Below, piece by piece: positions 23,501 through 37,026 of a stretch of 64,000 nt of DNA. Source of the stretch: Onchocerca lupi (lineage: Eukaryota > Nematoda > Chromadorea > Rhabditida > Onchocercidae); the NCBI GenBank assembly GCA_028564675.1, contig JAOVVO010000464.1:1-64000 (forward strand), given 5' to 3'. The notes under the pieces were generated by a model, which did no database searches, had not been told where the DNA came from, and saw only the letters and a list, made by a program, of their open reading frames with translations. Numbering within the stretch: position 1 is the stretch's first letter; each line of letters opens with the position of its first letter. Made by a program: the position numbers and the translations under genes.

Positions 23501-26500
23501 AGTAAGGTGAAAGTGGCATTATAGCTGAACGTCGAGTCCATATAAAATATAACAAAACTGGTTCATGTGATAAATAAAATCCGTAAGATAGCCTAGAAAG
23601 TACCATTTATCATTTTCAATTAAACCACTTAATTAATTATAGAAACGGTTTGAATTAATTCAAATAAGCAAAGTGTTTTTATTATAACATTTACAGCTCA
23701 TAAAGTATTACAAATGAATGAAAATTAGCAACTGTATTGAAATTTTAACAAATTATTAATTCAATAAAATATCAACCTTGAAAAAAAGGTCCACTTATTC
23801 CAGGCCAGACATGAAAATAACATACGCATGTGGCCTCGTTCACATAACCAAACAAGTAAAGCCAAACCGAATGCCCAAAATATTCTGAAATTGGCTGAAG
23901 CCTGTAGAAAATATCGTCATTATTACTATTAATTTTTGATGGCATTTATAGAAATAGCGATTCGGGACGATCAACTACTTGATGGAATTGATCAATATAT
24001 TTTTTTCTAAGTTGAATTATACATCAATCATCAAATATTTCGGACTATCTGGTGATAGTTCATCTTTTACATAATGAAATTTTTAAATAATTATGTGAGG
24101 TGAATGTCAGAGATAAATTCGAGATTATGGAGATATACGAAGAATGTCAGAGATAAATTCGAGATTATGGAGATATACGAAGATTATGGAGATATACGAA
24201 TTCTGATATTCACGAGAATCATTTATTTAATCATCCAATTTTCTGGTGTAAAGATGAACTGGAAAAATACCGATATGGATCTCTTGACGTAAGCTAATAA
24301 ATATTCGTCCACTTTGCTTATGGAAGAATTTTGTCAAAAGTAACCTGAATGTGGCAGCATAGAAAATAGAAAATGTATTGAAGTCATTTGCATAATTTGC
24401 TCCGAAAAGTGAAAAAGAAAGCATGGCAAAAGATGCAAAACGAGTAATATCTATCTGTGCTGTTGAATGAGTTTGTTTCGATTTTCTTGAAAGTAGCCAG
24501 CCAAGAAGAATTCCTGAAACAGTAATATACGTCATGCACATGTTTTAAGTATGTGTCCACGTCGTCACGCTAATTATTTAAGCATGTTAAATTATCGAAT
24601 TATTCTCTTTTAAATGATATCGCTGTATCAGTTAAATATCGTAAAACGCTGCTAAGCAAGTAGAGCAATCTAATTTTTAATAATTTTTTTATTTCTTTTT
24701 GTTTCAAAATCTATTTCTCTATCTATTTCTTTATCTATTTCTCTTTATTTCTTTTTTCCAAAATTTTTGGAGCAAAAATTTTAAAAATTCAACCTTTCCT
24801 AATACCATTTTATTCATTTCTATTTTTCAATTAACTCAAAAATTGCAAATCTTTTTTGCAAACAATAATCAAAATTAAGACTGAGAGATGCATGATTTGA
24901 TAGATAAATAGGTCATTTTCAAGCATTTACCGATCAAAAATGGGCCAATCCTTGCTTGCGGTGCGGCATATAAGTATCGAAACATTTTTTCCATCAGTTG
25001 TGTTGCTAATCTATCATTTCCAATAAAAGCTGAGACAGAAGTTGTCGGGAATCTGTAAAAATTCTGTTAATTGATTTTTCATGCAAATCACATATTGTTT
25101 GATTTCCTGATTTCAAACTTCTGCTCATGTAATAATCGAAATGTTTTCGAATAACAGATTATTGAAAGTAAAATTATCAAAATAACTCCATCTTTAATGG
25201 AAAATAAGATAAATTATTCCAGACCTATTTTTCCTCAAAAATTTCTACTACTTAAGAATTATCACTATTGTAAGAATGAGATTAATAATGTATATCCGGT
25301 TTTTTATCAGCTAGATGGATTATTTATATTTCAAAAGAAATGGAAATATAAAATATGGCTTGCACCAGCTTATTTTCTTTTATTCTACTCGTTAATCCAT
25401 TACTTCAATTAACTTCAAGTATAGCAAGAAATGACAAATACTACCTGAATAATATCACTACAGCAGCCCGATAAATAATCGATGATATTATGGAAATGAC
25501 AATTAATACGATACCAATTGTTGGTTCAGTATGAAGGAATAGTAAAGCAATTGGGGCAACCTAAGAATAGATTAAAATTTTGCATTAATATATTTAATTT
25601 TAATCACTACAATTAAGGAATATTCTTGCAATAAAAGACTTTTACGACTAAAGAATCTCTTGAGAAAAGCTCATTTTTATTCTTATTAGAAAGATTTCAA
25701 ATCAGGAATTCTTAGAAAATTTTACAATGAAATAATCTCATGTCGAGATTTTTCAGGAAATTGATAGCCGAAAACTATAATAAGCAGAATTTCCAAGCTT
25801 GAAAATTGTTTCATTAGCAACATTACAAACTATTTTTATTATAATTGGAAAAATCATCACAAAATCAAGCAAAATATCAAAACATCTATTGACTAATAGA
25901 TGAATATTGATAGATTTTCTGAGATTTCAAATCTTAGTTTACTGTAGGTGTTATGCCAAGGTCATAAAAAATAATGAAGAATCGAGAAAAAATGACTCGA
26001 ATGAATTTATGCAAAAGTAAATATACTGTGCTGAGATTATATTTGAGGCAAAAATACAAAGTGACCGTGAATGACCGCATAAGATGAACATATGATGAAT
26101 TACAATTAAGGATACATGCAAGATGCATTGTAGTTGTAATTCATGGCACTGTTATATTACAAAGAACATTTTTTTCTTTTTTCTATTAGCAGATTACGCT
26201 AATTACGATGTATAAGACATACCTCAAGAGAAATCTTGCTGAAAAAGTTTGGAAGATAAGTTTTAAAGAAGTATAATTTGGAATTCTGACCAAATAAAAT
26301 TGTGTATCCAGCGCGAGGTACCACATCCACGGCATACATTCATTGGGATAGAAATTGCTCACAAAAAGTAGTTGTCGCCAAATATCGTCTTTATCGCATC
26401 GTGCGCCGAAAATTCCTGTAATTTTAACATTTGAAAAACAAGGTACTTCCCTTTCAGACTGAATCACCGAAATATAGAAATAACAGTTTCAAATTATCGG

Positions 26501-29500
26501 AATATATTTGCTGCAGAATACAGAAACTAAATTATATGGTGTGATGTTGCATGTAGTATGGTGTGGTATAGTGTGGTGCGGAGTGGCGTGGTGTGCTGTG
26601 CTGCAGTGGTATGTAGTGTGGTGTGGTGTGGTGTGGTGTAGTGTAGCGTAGCGTAGTATGGTGTGGTATGATTTCATTAGCGTCATATATCATCTATTTG
26701 TGAGCGGTGCGAGAATATTTTTACTGGTCGTCCCAGTGGAGTCCAATCAGTCACCTGAGGTAAACATTAAACATCAAATTGGAGTTGGTCTGAGTTCCTC
26801 ACTTTTTGAACAAATTTTTAATCCAATGAATGTTTGACTAGAAAAAAAAATCGTTATACAGTTTGAAACAGCTGTATAATGTATAAACTCATTTTATCTG
26901 CATTCTATATCTTAACTGGCAACATAAAACAGCTTTTTCTCGATTTGCTTGAAGCTTTAAGCATGTTTCAAGCCACAATTTAAAAATTCTAGTTATGGAG
27001 TGAATGCGATTTCTATCTGATTAGATATGATTATGTATGTATAAATTCAAAATTTTAACAAATTAGCCAAAAAAGAATTAAAAGAAACCTTTCTGCTGAG
27101 ACCACATTGGCCCATCACCAAGATGCTGGAAAATGAAATGAATGAAAAGAAGTGTGATAAGATAAGCGGGTATTAGACGCATGAGACGATGTAACCAAAT
27201 CAGAAGCCATCCATACGGTGATAAAGCCGTTCGTCCGTTTTTACGTCGTATGTGCTGGATAAGGCGGAGGTGTACTTTATATGCTAACACAGTACCGGAT
27301 ATCAATAAAAAGGAATCAATCGAAAGTGATGAATTGAAAATAATTTGAAAAAGTTGCTCGTTTGCTTTCAATGAGCTCCATAATTGTCGAATATTGCCAA
27401 CATATTCTAATGAAAACAAATGTGCATGACCAATTACTATCTGAAATAATTCCAAGACATTAATTGTTTCTGAATTTCAAATTTAAGTATAAAATTAATT
27501 CTCCAAATAATGGATTTAAAAGAATAAGAAAGCCAATGCTTATGAGATAGTAAGATTTAAATTTATATGAAATTAAATGAAGCGAAAATCGTATGAGATA
27601 AATAATGAGTTCACGGTGGATAAGGATGTAAATAGGATGGAAATGTTTCAGCTATATGCATGACAATGTAAACACCCAGTGAAGGTGCTGGTAGTGGTAA
27701 TACTTGAAATACCCCGAAATGTTGTACCGTTCCCAATATTAAGGATTCAGTAGGACAGAGCGGTATGATTCAAAGAATAAATTAATTTAAAAATAATTGA
27801 ATATATGCAATCTTCCAAGAATAAGCCATACAAACTATTTATCCACTGATATAGAAAATCAAAAACGCAGATTTCTGTTAACATTTAGCCAAAGAAAAGG
27901 ATTCAGAACACTTTACATGGAAAACTTGAAAATGAACATGAAGAAATCCGTGAAAAATATTACCCAAAAAGCGCTTAACACTCTAATAGCATGCAACGAA
28001 TCCAAGTGTCGATTACACGGACGTGTCAAATAATGATAAGTGGAACGAACACTGAATGCGAGTATCTAAATTCCACTTTTTTACGACATCAAAAAATGAA
28101 ATATTCATTTCAGTTAATCTTATTTTGCGGAAATGATGTAGTGATGTGTTAAAAATGCCATCATGTCAATAGCCATTCAAATATTATCTTGAATTAAATG
28201 GTAAATTTAAATTAAGAAAAAAGGATTGCATCTGAAATAACATTGCATCAGTAATAATATATATTCTTTTTTCAAATAAATGATGGTGAATTGATTGAAT
28301 ACCGTATGATTCTCCCTAAGTTGAAATTTAAAATGAATAGAAATAGAGAATTATGATGGATTTACGGTATTGATGATAGAACTCGATTTTTTCAATGTTC
28401 TTCTTAAAGCTGGCGCACTTTTGTACGTAAGAGCTTGTGAAGGAGCATCGCTATATATGAAACTACGTGCGTCATCCTGTACGTATGGTGTACAGACGGA
28501 GGATGCGTGTGACGGTATGTTTGTCGGCAGTCGTACTGATATATGACTACAACTTTTAAACAATTCTGCAAGTTATGCAAGGAATCAGAAAGATTTATTC
28601 TATTCCATTTACTTGCTTTTTTATTTTCAATAGATCGCAGTATGCCCCTACAGCATGTTATGGTATCTCGAAGTTACTTATCAAATTAGAAACATTCCAA
28701 TAAATTAGCATTATTAGTTAAAGTTTGTAACCACTGCTTCGAATATTTCTAAAAGAATGATATCTTCTAGAAATAGAGCATTTTTAATTCGATTTAAAGT
28801 TTACTGAAGTGATATTGGATTACTAATATAATAGATTATGCCGTAAAGTAAAGAACAATTACAAATGAGGAAAAAAGATGAACGACATTGTAACTTTTTG
28901 TAATATGCAGTATCATGAGAAATAACTTCTAATATTGCTACCCAATATAATTATAGCATAAATTTTTGGCCAGAAACTTTGTCTCATTAAGGTTTGAAAA
29001 TCATGCAAAGAAGTACCAAAAATCTCGGTTTAAAACATTCGGTGACCATGTATTAAGCAGCATTAAATAATATTAAGTAAAATGGTATTTTTCTTAGCCC
29101 TCTATCTTATCTGAGTGTGATTTCCAAAACTCTTGATCCAGAATATCTGCTAAACTTCTAGAAATTTCATCAAAAAGTATCACTAATCCATTGTCATGAT
29201 CAGCTCTTTTTTCATAGAAGAGTCATAGATTTTTGCAGGAGATAAAAATACAATTCTGAAAATTTCTTTTATAAAAAATAAAAAATAAAAATAAAAATTC
29301 AAGGCTGAGAAGTGAAACATTGGTGATGTTAAAAATCCCGGAAACAGTCGATCTAAAATAGTTCACAAATTTGAAATTAGTTGCATTGAATGAAATAACT
29401 GGGGAATATTGTTATTCATAGTGATGTAGTTACTTTCAGTTAGAATATTATTTCAGAAATTTGAAAAAGAATAAACGAGACTTTTGTTGACAGAATATTT

Positions 29501-32287
29501 TTGATTGCGTTTACGATAGATGTCGATCAAAGTACCACATATTACCAATAGAACAAGGAAAGCAAGGATAATAAGAATTGTCCACTGTAAATTAATTAAA
29601 ACTGAAAATAATTGAAACTTCTGAATTCATTAATTGATCATGAAATCACTCACTTAAATTTCATGAAAAACTTTGGATGTAAAATCTAAAATATACCTGT
29701 GAGATACCAAGTTTATTGAAAAAAGATTCCTTTTGCTTGAAGCATTCGACAGTTGAACTGCTGGAAATCCGAATGCCAAAAGTTTCCGTCAGAAAAAAGG
29801 ATAGAATGGGAAAAACGTTATGTACCGAATGTTGATCACAACGAACTGGTAAACACATTCCTGAAAATAATGTCATTTTATACTTTTATGTTAATATTCA
29901 TCAAAATTGGATCATTTTTAAGAATTTAAAATACAAAGAATAACAAATAAAATCTAAGAATTTACTATGACTCAAGTTTTACTTTTGATTTACTAAATTT
30001 AATTCAAAAATATTATGCCAAATTATATGGAAACCGTAGAAGAGAGGTATTTGACGTTGTTCCATTCCATATGCTTCAATATGAATATTTGCTCGACAAT
30101 ATTGGACAGATTCGTTTAAGATCATTCCTTCCGATATACTTTGACATTGATCATAAGCACCGAGCCAAAAAAATGGCCCAGATGAGTAGAGGCCTGACAA
30201 TGGACGACCCCAAGCATCCAGAATTTGTGACAAATATTCATCAAATGTTAAATGTACATCTGTAAAATATTATTTTAAAATGTTCAAAATTGAAAAATAG
30301 TAGATCTATTCTTGAGTTTATAATATTTAGTGCTTTCATTTATGAATTTTGAATCAGAAACGAGGGAATTGATATTAATGATCGTCTATGTCAAATTCAT
30401 CAAAAATAATTTGATTTGAAAATTAATAAATGTAGTATTTCTCTTTTAAAGTATCAATTTCTTTGAAATTTCAAATCAATCTTTAATTTTTAATTATATT
30501 TATTTCTTTTTTCCGAAATTTTATTCGAACTTGATAAAAATTTGACTGGAAATTAGATCTAAAATAAATATTAGGAGAAAGAAACGATTAAAACAAAGAA
30601 TTAATGACCAGTTTGAAACTTAAAAAAAAAAATGGTACTTTAAATTCGAAAAACAGATACTATTAGAAAAAAACGACATAAATTTTTATGAGCAAAGAAA
30701 AAAATTATTACCGAGACACTGTTTTACATGCGTTTGATTCTGGCCAGTTAAGCGACAATACGATGTGATCAATAGTGCATTTGCAGCAGAATCAATTAAT
30801 TTAGCTAAATCTTTGATACATCCATCTATCTCACCTATAACTTATTATAGATCATATCAAGCTGAACGGATAAGTAAACAAAGATGATAAGTGACAACTC
30901 ATATCATCGATATCAGCAGAAATATTTCGTGATAACTTCCAAAATTTTTTGTTATGGCATATCTTTTTGGATTTATTTCAGTTCCAGTTCATTCATTTAG
31001 ATATTCCAATATTCATTTGGAATTAACATAGAATTTTATTATTCTCTATAGTTGTCTAATCATTACTGCTTCCAGAACTTTGGAAAATATTGAATTGATT
31101 AGATAGGTTATTTAAATTATTGGTATTTACTGCTTAAAAATCAGAGAAAATTTGTTTTCTGCGTTACGAAATATACCAATTATTTTTGTTGATTTTACGA
31201 AATTTTGGAATTGTTTCGTTTCGACGAGTGCCGAAATATGCGGATGTTTAAAGATATTCGTCAACTTTTTTACAATCTTCATTTCTGAAATAATGACAGT
31301 TTCTTGAAAAAAGTGGATGTCGAGGAAAATTGAAAATTTACAAATTATTTGAAATAAAAAAAATCCGCTAACAGAAAATAGCATATTAGTGTTAGTAAAA
31401 ATTCGAAGTTGTGATTTAACATAATTGATCAATGAATTTTTCATAGCTACATTCAGATATTGTTTTTTCAAAATTATCTCAGAATATTTAATAGGTAAAA
31501 AAACTTCATATTTTTAATTCCATTTAAAATAATTTTATAGGAAGAAGCAAATATAATTTTTAATGAAATTAATAAATTCGGGAAACATTTTAGTCATTGA
31601 TAAATCGAATTTTAAGTATAAAATGGAAGATTCTAATTGATATCTTCATTAATTGGTGTTGTGGTATCAATTGTCTTTTCGATATGATTGTTAGTTGATT
31701 GATCCAATTGAATCATTTCAATTGGTCTTTTGAAAGTATTGAAAAAATCGAAAAGAAGCGTTTCGAGCAGCAAGAAATCATTTCGTATTTCTTCCTGATC
31801 TGCTAAAAATACATTCATAGATTAACTACAGTAACATCAGAATAATCCAATTATTCAATGCGACATATTTTTCGACATTACTATAACTGACAGAAGTAAT
31901 CTTTCTCATTCAAGATATCCAGTAAGGATGAAACTAAACTATTACTTATTCCCTTCGAGATCATGCCAACGAGATTGAAATTGATTGAATAGTCTCAATC
32001 AGCGAACTTGTTTCGTGAAGTTAATTAAATCATAAAGAATCGAGAATATTAACAGCTTTGTCTCTATCAAATAATCGAGCTATAAATTCACTAAATAATT
32101 TACACTTTATTATTTGCTATCCTATTTTGGAATCAAAAATGAGGATAATAAAAAATAACTTGCCATGTACATTCTGAATGGTATATTCCGGAATTCGTAC
32201 AATAGCTGTTTCGCATCCACCAATAACTAAAACTAGGATGAGACATAAGACTGGAAACACCGTACGATGAAAACGACCCATTGCCAT
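20539..32287 (-). CDS. NRF-6-like (nose resistant to fluoxetine) acyltransferase-3 membrane protein
   Basis: Family members in C. elegans (NRF-6, NDG-4) are polytopic membrane proteins linked to lipid and yolk transport and drug uptake. Twenty-one exons join without a phase error to 1030 residues: 32287-32164, 30834-30712, 30259-30035, 29860-29697, 29584-29482, 28565-28366, 28065-27964, 27440-27089, 26415-26291, 25560-25445, 25052-24931, 24513-24345, 23884-23777, 23592-23427, 23021-22891, 22463-22343, 22221-22068, 21530-21331, 20994-20885, 20796-20673, 20592-20539. Domain order: signal peptide (FPVLCLILVLVIGG); Cys-rich extracellular NRF domain (to about 212); first membrane helix (about 213-240); cytosolic loop; acyltransferase-3 core starting at LDSLHAIRVLSAFW with IGHAHLF, DTQFYLVAPIALLF, YAAPQARIGPFLIG and RLSYGFYLSHEP; and a long basic tail (about 734-1030). 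The first intron uses a GC donor. Confidence 0.93.
24102..24200. repeat. 40-bp tandem repeat, about 2.5 copies
   Basis: The 40-base unit at 24102-24141 is repeated exactly at 24142-24181, followed by a 19-base partial copy to 24200. It lies in the NRF-like gene intron between the exons at 24513-24345 and 23884-23777. Perfect identity points to a recent duplication. Confidence 0.95.
26535..26670. repeat. Degenerate GTGTG/GGTGT minisatellite
   Basis: About 135 bases are made of pentamer-like units such as GTGTG, GTGGT and GTAGT. The top strand is G/T rich and almost free of C, unlike its A+T-rich surroundings. It lies in an intron of the NRF-like gene and could form non-B DNA. Confidence 0.85.
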
Positions 32288-34496
32288 TTGTACATTTAGT
32301 ACAAATAACAAAATTTCATTGACCACTTCATTTTTATAATAATTTTCGTAAAAAAATGAATGAGCTTCCAACATACAATGCAGTAAGTGACGATTTAATT
32401 ATTTCACTAATCAGAGAGCAGACAGGTTTCAGAATCTCTTCATCATCCATTTTTTAATTTTTTATTTTTTTGACTTCAAATAATAGTGATAAATTTTTGT
32501 AATGGCATCATCTCTAGAAATATTCATAGTCAATGAAATTTTTGATACTTTATAATCTGAATCAGAGCGATGTTAGCGTTTATCTTTCAGCTTCTAGTTC
32601 AAATCATCGCTTGATCAAAAATGAATTGATTGCATATTCTCCATCATGACAAAATGAATAGTGATAATGATAAGTTTTTGATGATTAATCTTTTCTTAAT
32701 TTATTAATTCTTCTGTTTCATTTTTTTGTTTTTCTGCGTATATTTTAATTGTTATTTACTAAGTCAACGAATGGAAAATCTTTTTTAACTTAAGAAACTC
32801 ATTTGAGAGAAAGTTTCTTTTCTACTTCATGTTGAATTCAGTTTTGCCAGTAGTTTTTTTTTTTTTTTTTTGATAATAGCCTATTTTATTCCTTTTTTTT
32901 TCTATTTTGTTGAGCTAGCATGAAATTTGTCAAGTACTTAAATCCAAAGCATTCGTAGCTTTCCGTTTTTCTTCCCCTTCACATAGCAATTTTGCGTAAT
33001 CAGTGGTTTATTGGCTTTTGGCTCTAGTTGGCCACAGTTATAACTCACTTGAATGATTATTTTAGTATTGGGCAATTGCATGCTTCTTATTTTATTCTTT
33101 TTTTCAAAAATTTTTTTAGCGACATAAAAAAAATGCTCCAAACAACAAAATACCTTATGGTGACTGGGAAAAATCGGGAAAGCTCTTTGAAATTCTGGAA
33201 GAGGAAAATTGTGCAATGCTTTAGACAGCAATATCGATTATTCGTTTCATAAAGTTTTAGAACATATTATGAAATGAACAGTTAATATTTCTATGGATTG
33301 ATGTGGCATATTAAGTAATAATTTAATGATAGAATAGTATTTACACAGTGATTACTTCGGTCAATGTATTGTATTTCGAGAAATTCATTCTTCAGGGCAC
33401 AAGCTGTCAAATCCTTTTTCCAAACCCTTTTAAATACTTTTTTTTTTTTTAATAAATTAATAACCTAAATGTTAAATCCTTTTTCAGATGAAAAAGAAGC
33501 TACCAAGAAGATTTACTTGTTGCTTTGAAGTGAAAACCAAACACAAAATTAAGAATGGATATAACAATTAGAATGGAAATAGATAATTATCATGATATCA
33601 TCCTTCAAGTTTATTTTTAGTAACGTTAATAAAAATGAAATAAAATGGAATTGCAGAAAGTTACACAATTACAAATTGATTATATTTTAATTAATAAAGG
33701 AATTTATATGATTATGTGATACGTTTACTTATTTCCATAAAAAAATTGGAAAGTAACGATGAGACATCAAAATGAATCGATTATATCGCAATGTGACAAT
33801 ACAATTTTTAATATCAGTTAGTCTTATTATTTTATTTTCTTTTCGCAGAAATTTTTAATTCTATAAAACAAAATTATCGAAGATTACTTAATAGTCTTCA
33901 TTGTCGTAAAAAAGGAAATAATTACGTCCGAAAATAGGTGACAAATTGAACTTAATATATTATTAATACTTTTTTTAATGCAATATTAAGATAAATAGAT
34001 AACTAGACAAATTTTCCTGAAAAAGAAAAAAAAAGGCTTACAGTAAATTAGTTTTTGCTTAGTCTTTCAGTATGTTATGTTTATATGATAAAATGTAATT
34101 TCAACTATTTTGAATTATTCATTTCATATATTTGTCATCATACTAACTCTGAGTTGAAATGCAATGAGTAATTTTCATAAAAAAAATAACGCCTAAAAGG
34201 TTTTTAATTGGACTGATGTAAATGATTACGATAATGATGTGATAATAATGATCATTGTAAACCAATAATATATAATTTATAATTTCCCATTATTCAGAAT
34301 TTAGCTTGATTATTTCACAATTCTATTTCATTATCTTTAAGATTCACTCATTATTTGCACTGATATTGCTTTTCGTCTTAACCAAACGTAACAACGTAAT
34401 TTTCGCTGTAAGTAATCCCGAGCAGTCGAATTTTCAGGTTGAATCCTAAATAAGTCAAAATAACTTAGTACAATCTAAATCTATAAGAATAACAAT
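32288..34496. other. Divergent promoter region of the NRF-like and stum-like genes
   Basis: The two flanking genes are transcribed away from each other, so both promoters should lie here. I see only A+T-rich DNA with several T or A runs and no clear core promoter motif. The right end holds the acceptor that precedes the stum-like start. Confidence 0.5.
34428..34437 (+). other. Probable trans-splice acceptor for the stum-like gene
   Basis: CGAATTTTCAG ends at 34437, 59 bases before the ATG at 34497. No upstream coding exon is needed. Confidence 0.5.
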
Positions 34497-35699
34497 ATGA
34501 AAGCAATTAATGCATATTTAGAAGTAGCCAAATTTTCAGATGAAAATAATAAACGAGGAGAAAATGATAGATCACGAGGCTGGAAACTGGTACAAAAAGC
34601 GCTTCCACGTATCATACGCTACGGTCAAAATGAGGGCATACTACATGCAGGATCAAGTTTTGTATGCTACATTTTTGTATAAAAATTAGGAAAATTCCAA
34701 GAACAGATGAAAGGTTGCAAATGTTGCGAGCAAGGCATCATTTCCAGGTTTCTTAATGTTTTTTAAAATAGCATGAAATAATTGCAGCAGCTAGATTCAT
34801 TCTATAATATGCCCAGTGTTGTGATACAAGCACAAGTAGCAGCTGACATTAGTGATCATCGTTTAACGGATAAGGTACAAATACCCAGTAATGATATAAC
34901 GATTATGCATGAGGCTATACCGTTTCTTCCAGTTCCGATTGCTCTTTTATGCCTCTTCTTCAATATTATCATTCCCGGATCAGGTAAAAGTCAAACTTAT
35001 CGGAAAACATTAATATTAGATCATTTTTGAAATCATAATATTTGTTTCCGATAGAAAAATCTATCATGATAATATCTAATAATTAACTATTTTTTAGGGA
35101 CGATTTTAAGTGGAATTAGTGCATTATGTATAGGACAACCAAGAATAAATTTCAAAGAAGGTCGTAAATTGATCACATTATTTGTTAATTTTTTGGTTGG
35201 CATTAGTCAGTTCTTCACGATAACGTTTCTGTTCGTTGGATGGTTCTGGTCAATTGCATGGGGTGGCTTGATCATTATTCATTCAAGTAAGTTTAATTTT
35301 TAATTGGTCATCAACATTAATCATACAGGTTCTGACATAAAAAATTCTCTTAATCTTTCAATAATATTATAATAAAATTACGATTACGATTGCAAAAGTA
35401 ACCGTAATATAATTCTAATTATGATTTTAATTATTGAATATTTCGAATGTTTTGTTTATAATAGCTGGCATAAAGATTTACTGAATTTGGAAAATTGTAT
35501 ACTAAAAGATATAACATTTGTAGTGCAATATCGTGATGCATTGATGCAACGACGACAAGAAGCGGTTGCAACTGCAGCAATTGAAGCACTTACCAAGGAT
35601 TCAATATTACATAGGCGAGATGTGAAAAAACTTATCGAAGCTCACAGAAAAATGAGTATACAGAAACAAAGAAAAGATTCAACGAAGTTTTTCAATTAA
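34497..35699 (+). CDS. Stum / SPEC3-family membrane protein
   Basis: The family is named after Drosophila Stum, required for mechanical transduction in proprioceptive neurons. Exons 34497-34661, 34788-34983, 35098-35286 and 35524-35699 join in frame to 241 residues. The hydrophobic core matches the family. The first membrane segment is IPFLPVPIALLCLFFNIIIP followed by GSGTILSGISALC; the second is LITLFVNFLVGISQFFTITF followed by VGWFWSIAWGGLIIIHS. The order IP.LP.P.A..CL..N...PG.GT and then GW.WSI.WG is the family signature. The N-terminus is hydrophilic and basic. The C-terminal cytosolic tail is a charged helix (MQRRQEAVATAAIEALTKDS) ending KDSTKFFN. The nematode role is inferred only from homology. 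Confidence 0.85.
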
Positions 35700-35836
35700 A
35701 TAGACTTATCAAATAAGAATTGCTTGGAATTGAATCTAACAAGCATTTTTAGAACCTTTTTTAGGCTTATAGGTTTGTTTCACTTGCATTATTTATCAAC
35801 AATTTCGGATAAGCCATGTTAACATTATGAAGGTCG

Positions 35837-35842
35837 AATAAA
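35837..35842 (+). terminator. Candidate polyadenylation signal AATAAA
   Basis: AATAAA lies 138 bases after the stum-like stop codon. Confidence 0.45.
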
Positions 35843-36970
35843 GAGCAATTAATTTCTTTTTTTCCTATCGAGGAATATTCGATTTCCTGTGGAATACTTG
35901 AAGAATCCGATTAATCTAAATTTTATGTTTGTCAAGATCCTAATCCGTCTCGTTAACAAGACATAATCGATTCTGAAAATTACTTCTAATCAGTGGAAGT
36001 CTATTTCCCGGCCATGAAATGATCATCCATCAAAGTTATCAGTTCGTATCTCCCACTTATATCTAAGTCGAAGTATGCACAAAGTGGCAATTAATTAAAC
36101 AAATTTCATTTCTGTAATGAGCAAAATACATTTATATCAAGATCAGTTTCTACATTTAATATTTAAGTAAAAAAATAAAAATAAAAACAAGGAGAAAACC
36201 AAGAAATTAACCAGTCATCCATTACTAATACAGAAGTCATCTTTCGGTTGAGGAACATACTGCGTAAACTTCGTTACAACTCCCATGTTTTTATGAAGGT
36301 CAAGATATTCTTTAGCTTTCAAGAGTTATCTGAAAATCGAAGAAAAAGCCACTATTTTTTCCAATTTTCCCAAGTTATAAAACCAAATGAAAAGATCGTC
36401 CCTTGAGTTTCAAAATTATGACAGTTTATAAAATGAAATATCTCACGTACTGACTTATATTAATGGCTCCTCGCCTGACTATTAGATACCATTTACACAA
36501 ATGAAATTTCCCAGGGCTTTTTAAGCAGACTGAAATTTGAGTCAAGCCTAATACTTCGGAAAATCATACAATTTTAATTAAATAACTGTCAAAAAATTGA
36601 AAAATGATTAATATAAGAATGTTAATATTAAAAAAGAGCATCATCATAACAATTGAATGAACGGATCCCTGATTCTGAAACCTAAAATCATGGAAACATC
36701 ACAAACAGTTGAAGTTCAGGTCGAGCTTCTCAATTTTTTTCAGAAACCACCGGTCAAGACAATATTTAGCTTTCAAGAACAGTCGAGAAATCAGCAAATG
36801 ATGCTGAAATTCAAGAACAAACAAAATGAGAGTATCCATGATATACGGAACATTATCAACGAGAAGATGCCATTTCCTTACACAAGACTGTTATGACAAG
36901 CTTATCGACAGTCTTGAAAAAATCCTGTATAAATGAGCAATGCATTAACAATCTGTCGTTTTAAAATAGC

Positions 36971-36994
36971 AAAAAAAAAAAAAAAAAAAAAAAA
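36971..36994. repeat. A24 homopolymer run
   Basis: An uninterrupted run of 24 A lies 33 bases downstream of the ISY1 stop; on the coding strand of ISY1 it reads as T24. Confidence 0.9.
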
Positions 36995-37026
36995 CATAAA
37001 TTTAGTTAAGAAAAAATAATAAAAAC

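Larger units (their letters stand above)
35700..37026. other. Convergent intergenic region after the stum-like gene and ISY1
   Basis: Two 3' ends meet here. A possible AATAAA for the stum-like gene is at 35837-35842. An 80-codon frame at 36657-36896 has no splice context and is not called. A run of 24 A occupies 36971-36994, close to the ISY1 stop. Confidence 0.5.

Noticed and set aside
26489..26686. His/Thr-rich 65-codon - strand frame
   Set aside because: It is the translation of the GTGTG minisatellite, not a gene.
27625..27750. Open frame on the - strand with a hydrophobic stretch, considered as an NRF-like exon
   Set aside because: The exon at 28065-27964 splices in phase directly to 27440-27089 and completes the AFW/IVIGH motif, so no exon fits between them.
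31633..31818. Frame in intron 1 of the NRF-like gene considered as an internal coding exon
   Set aside because: It has no GT donor before its stop, and the GC-AG intron joins the flanking exons in phase; kept only as a speculative terminal exon.
36657..36896. 80-codon + strand frame after the stum-like gene
   Set aside because: No splice context, leader or recognisable motif; it may still be a small single-exon gene, but sequence alone does not support it.
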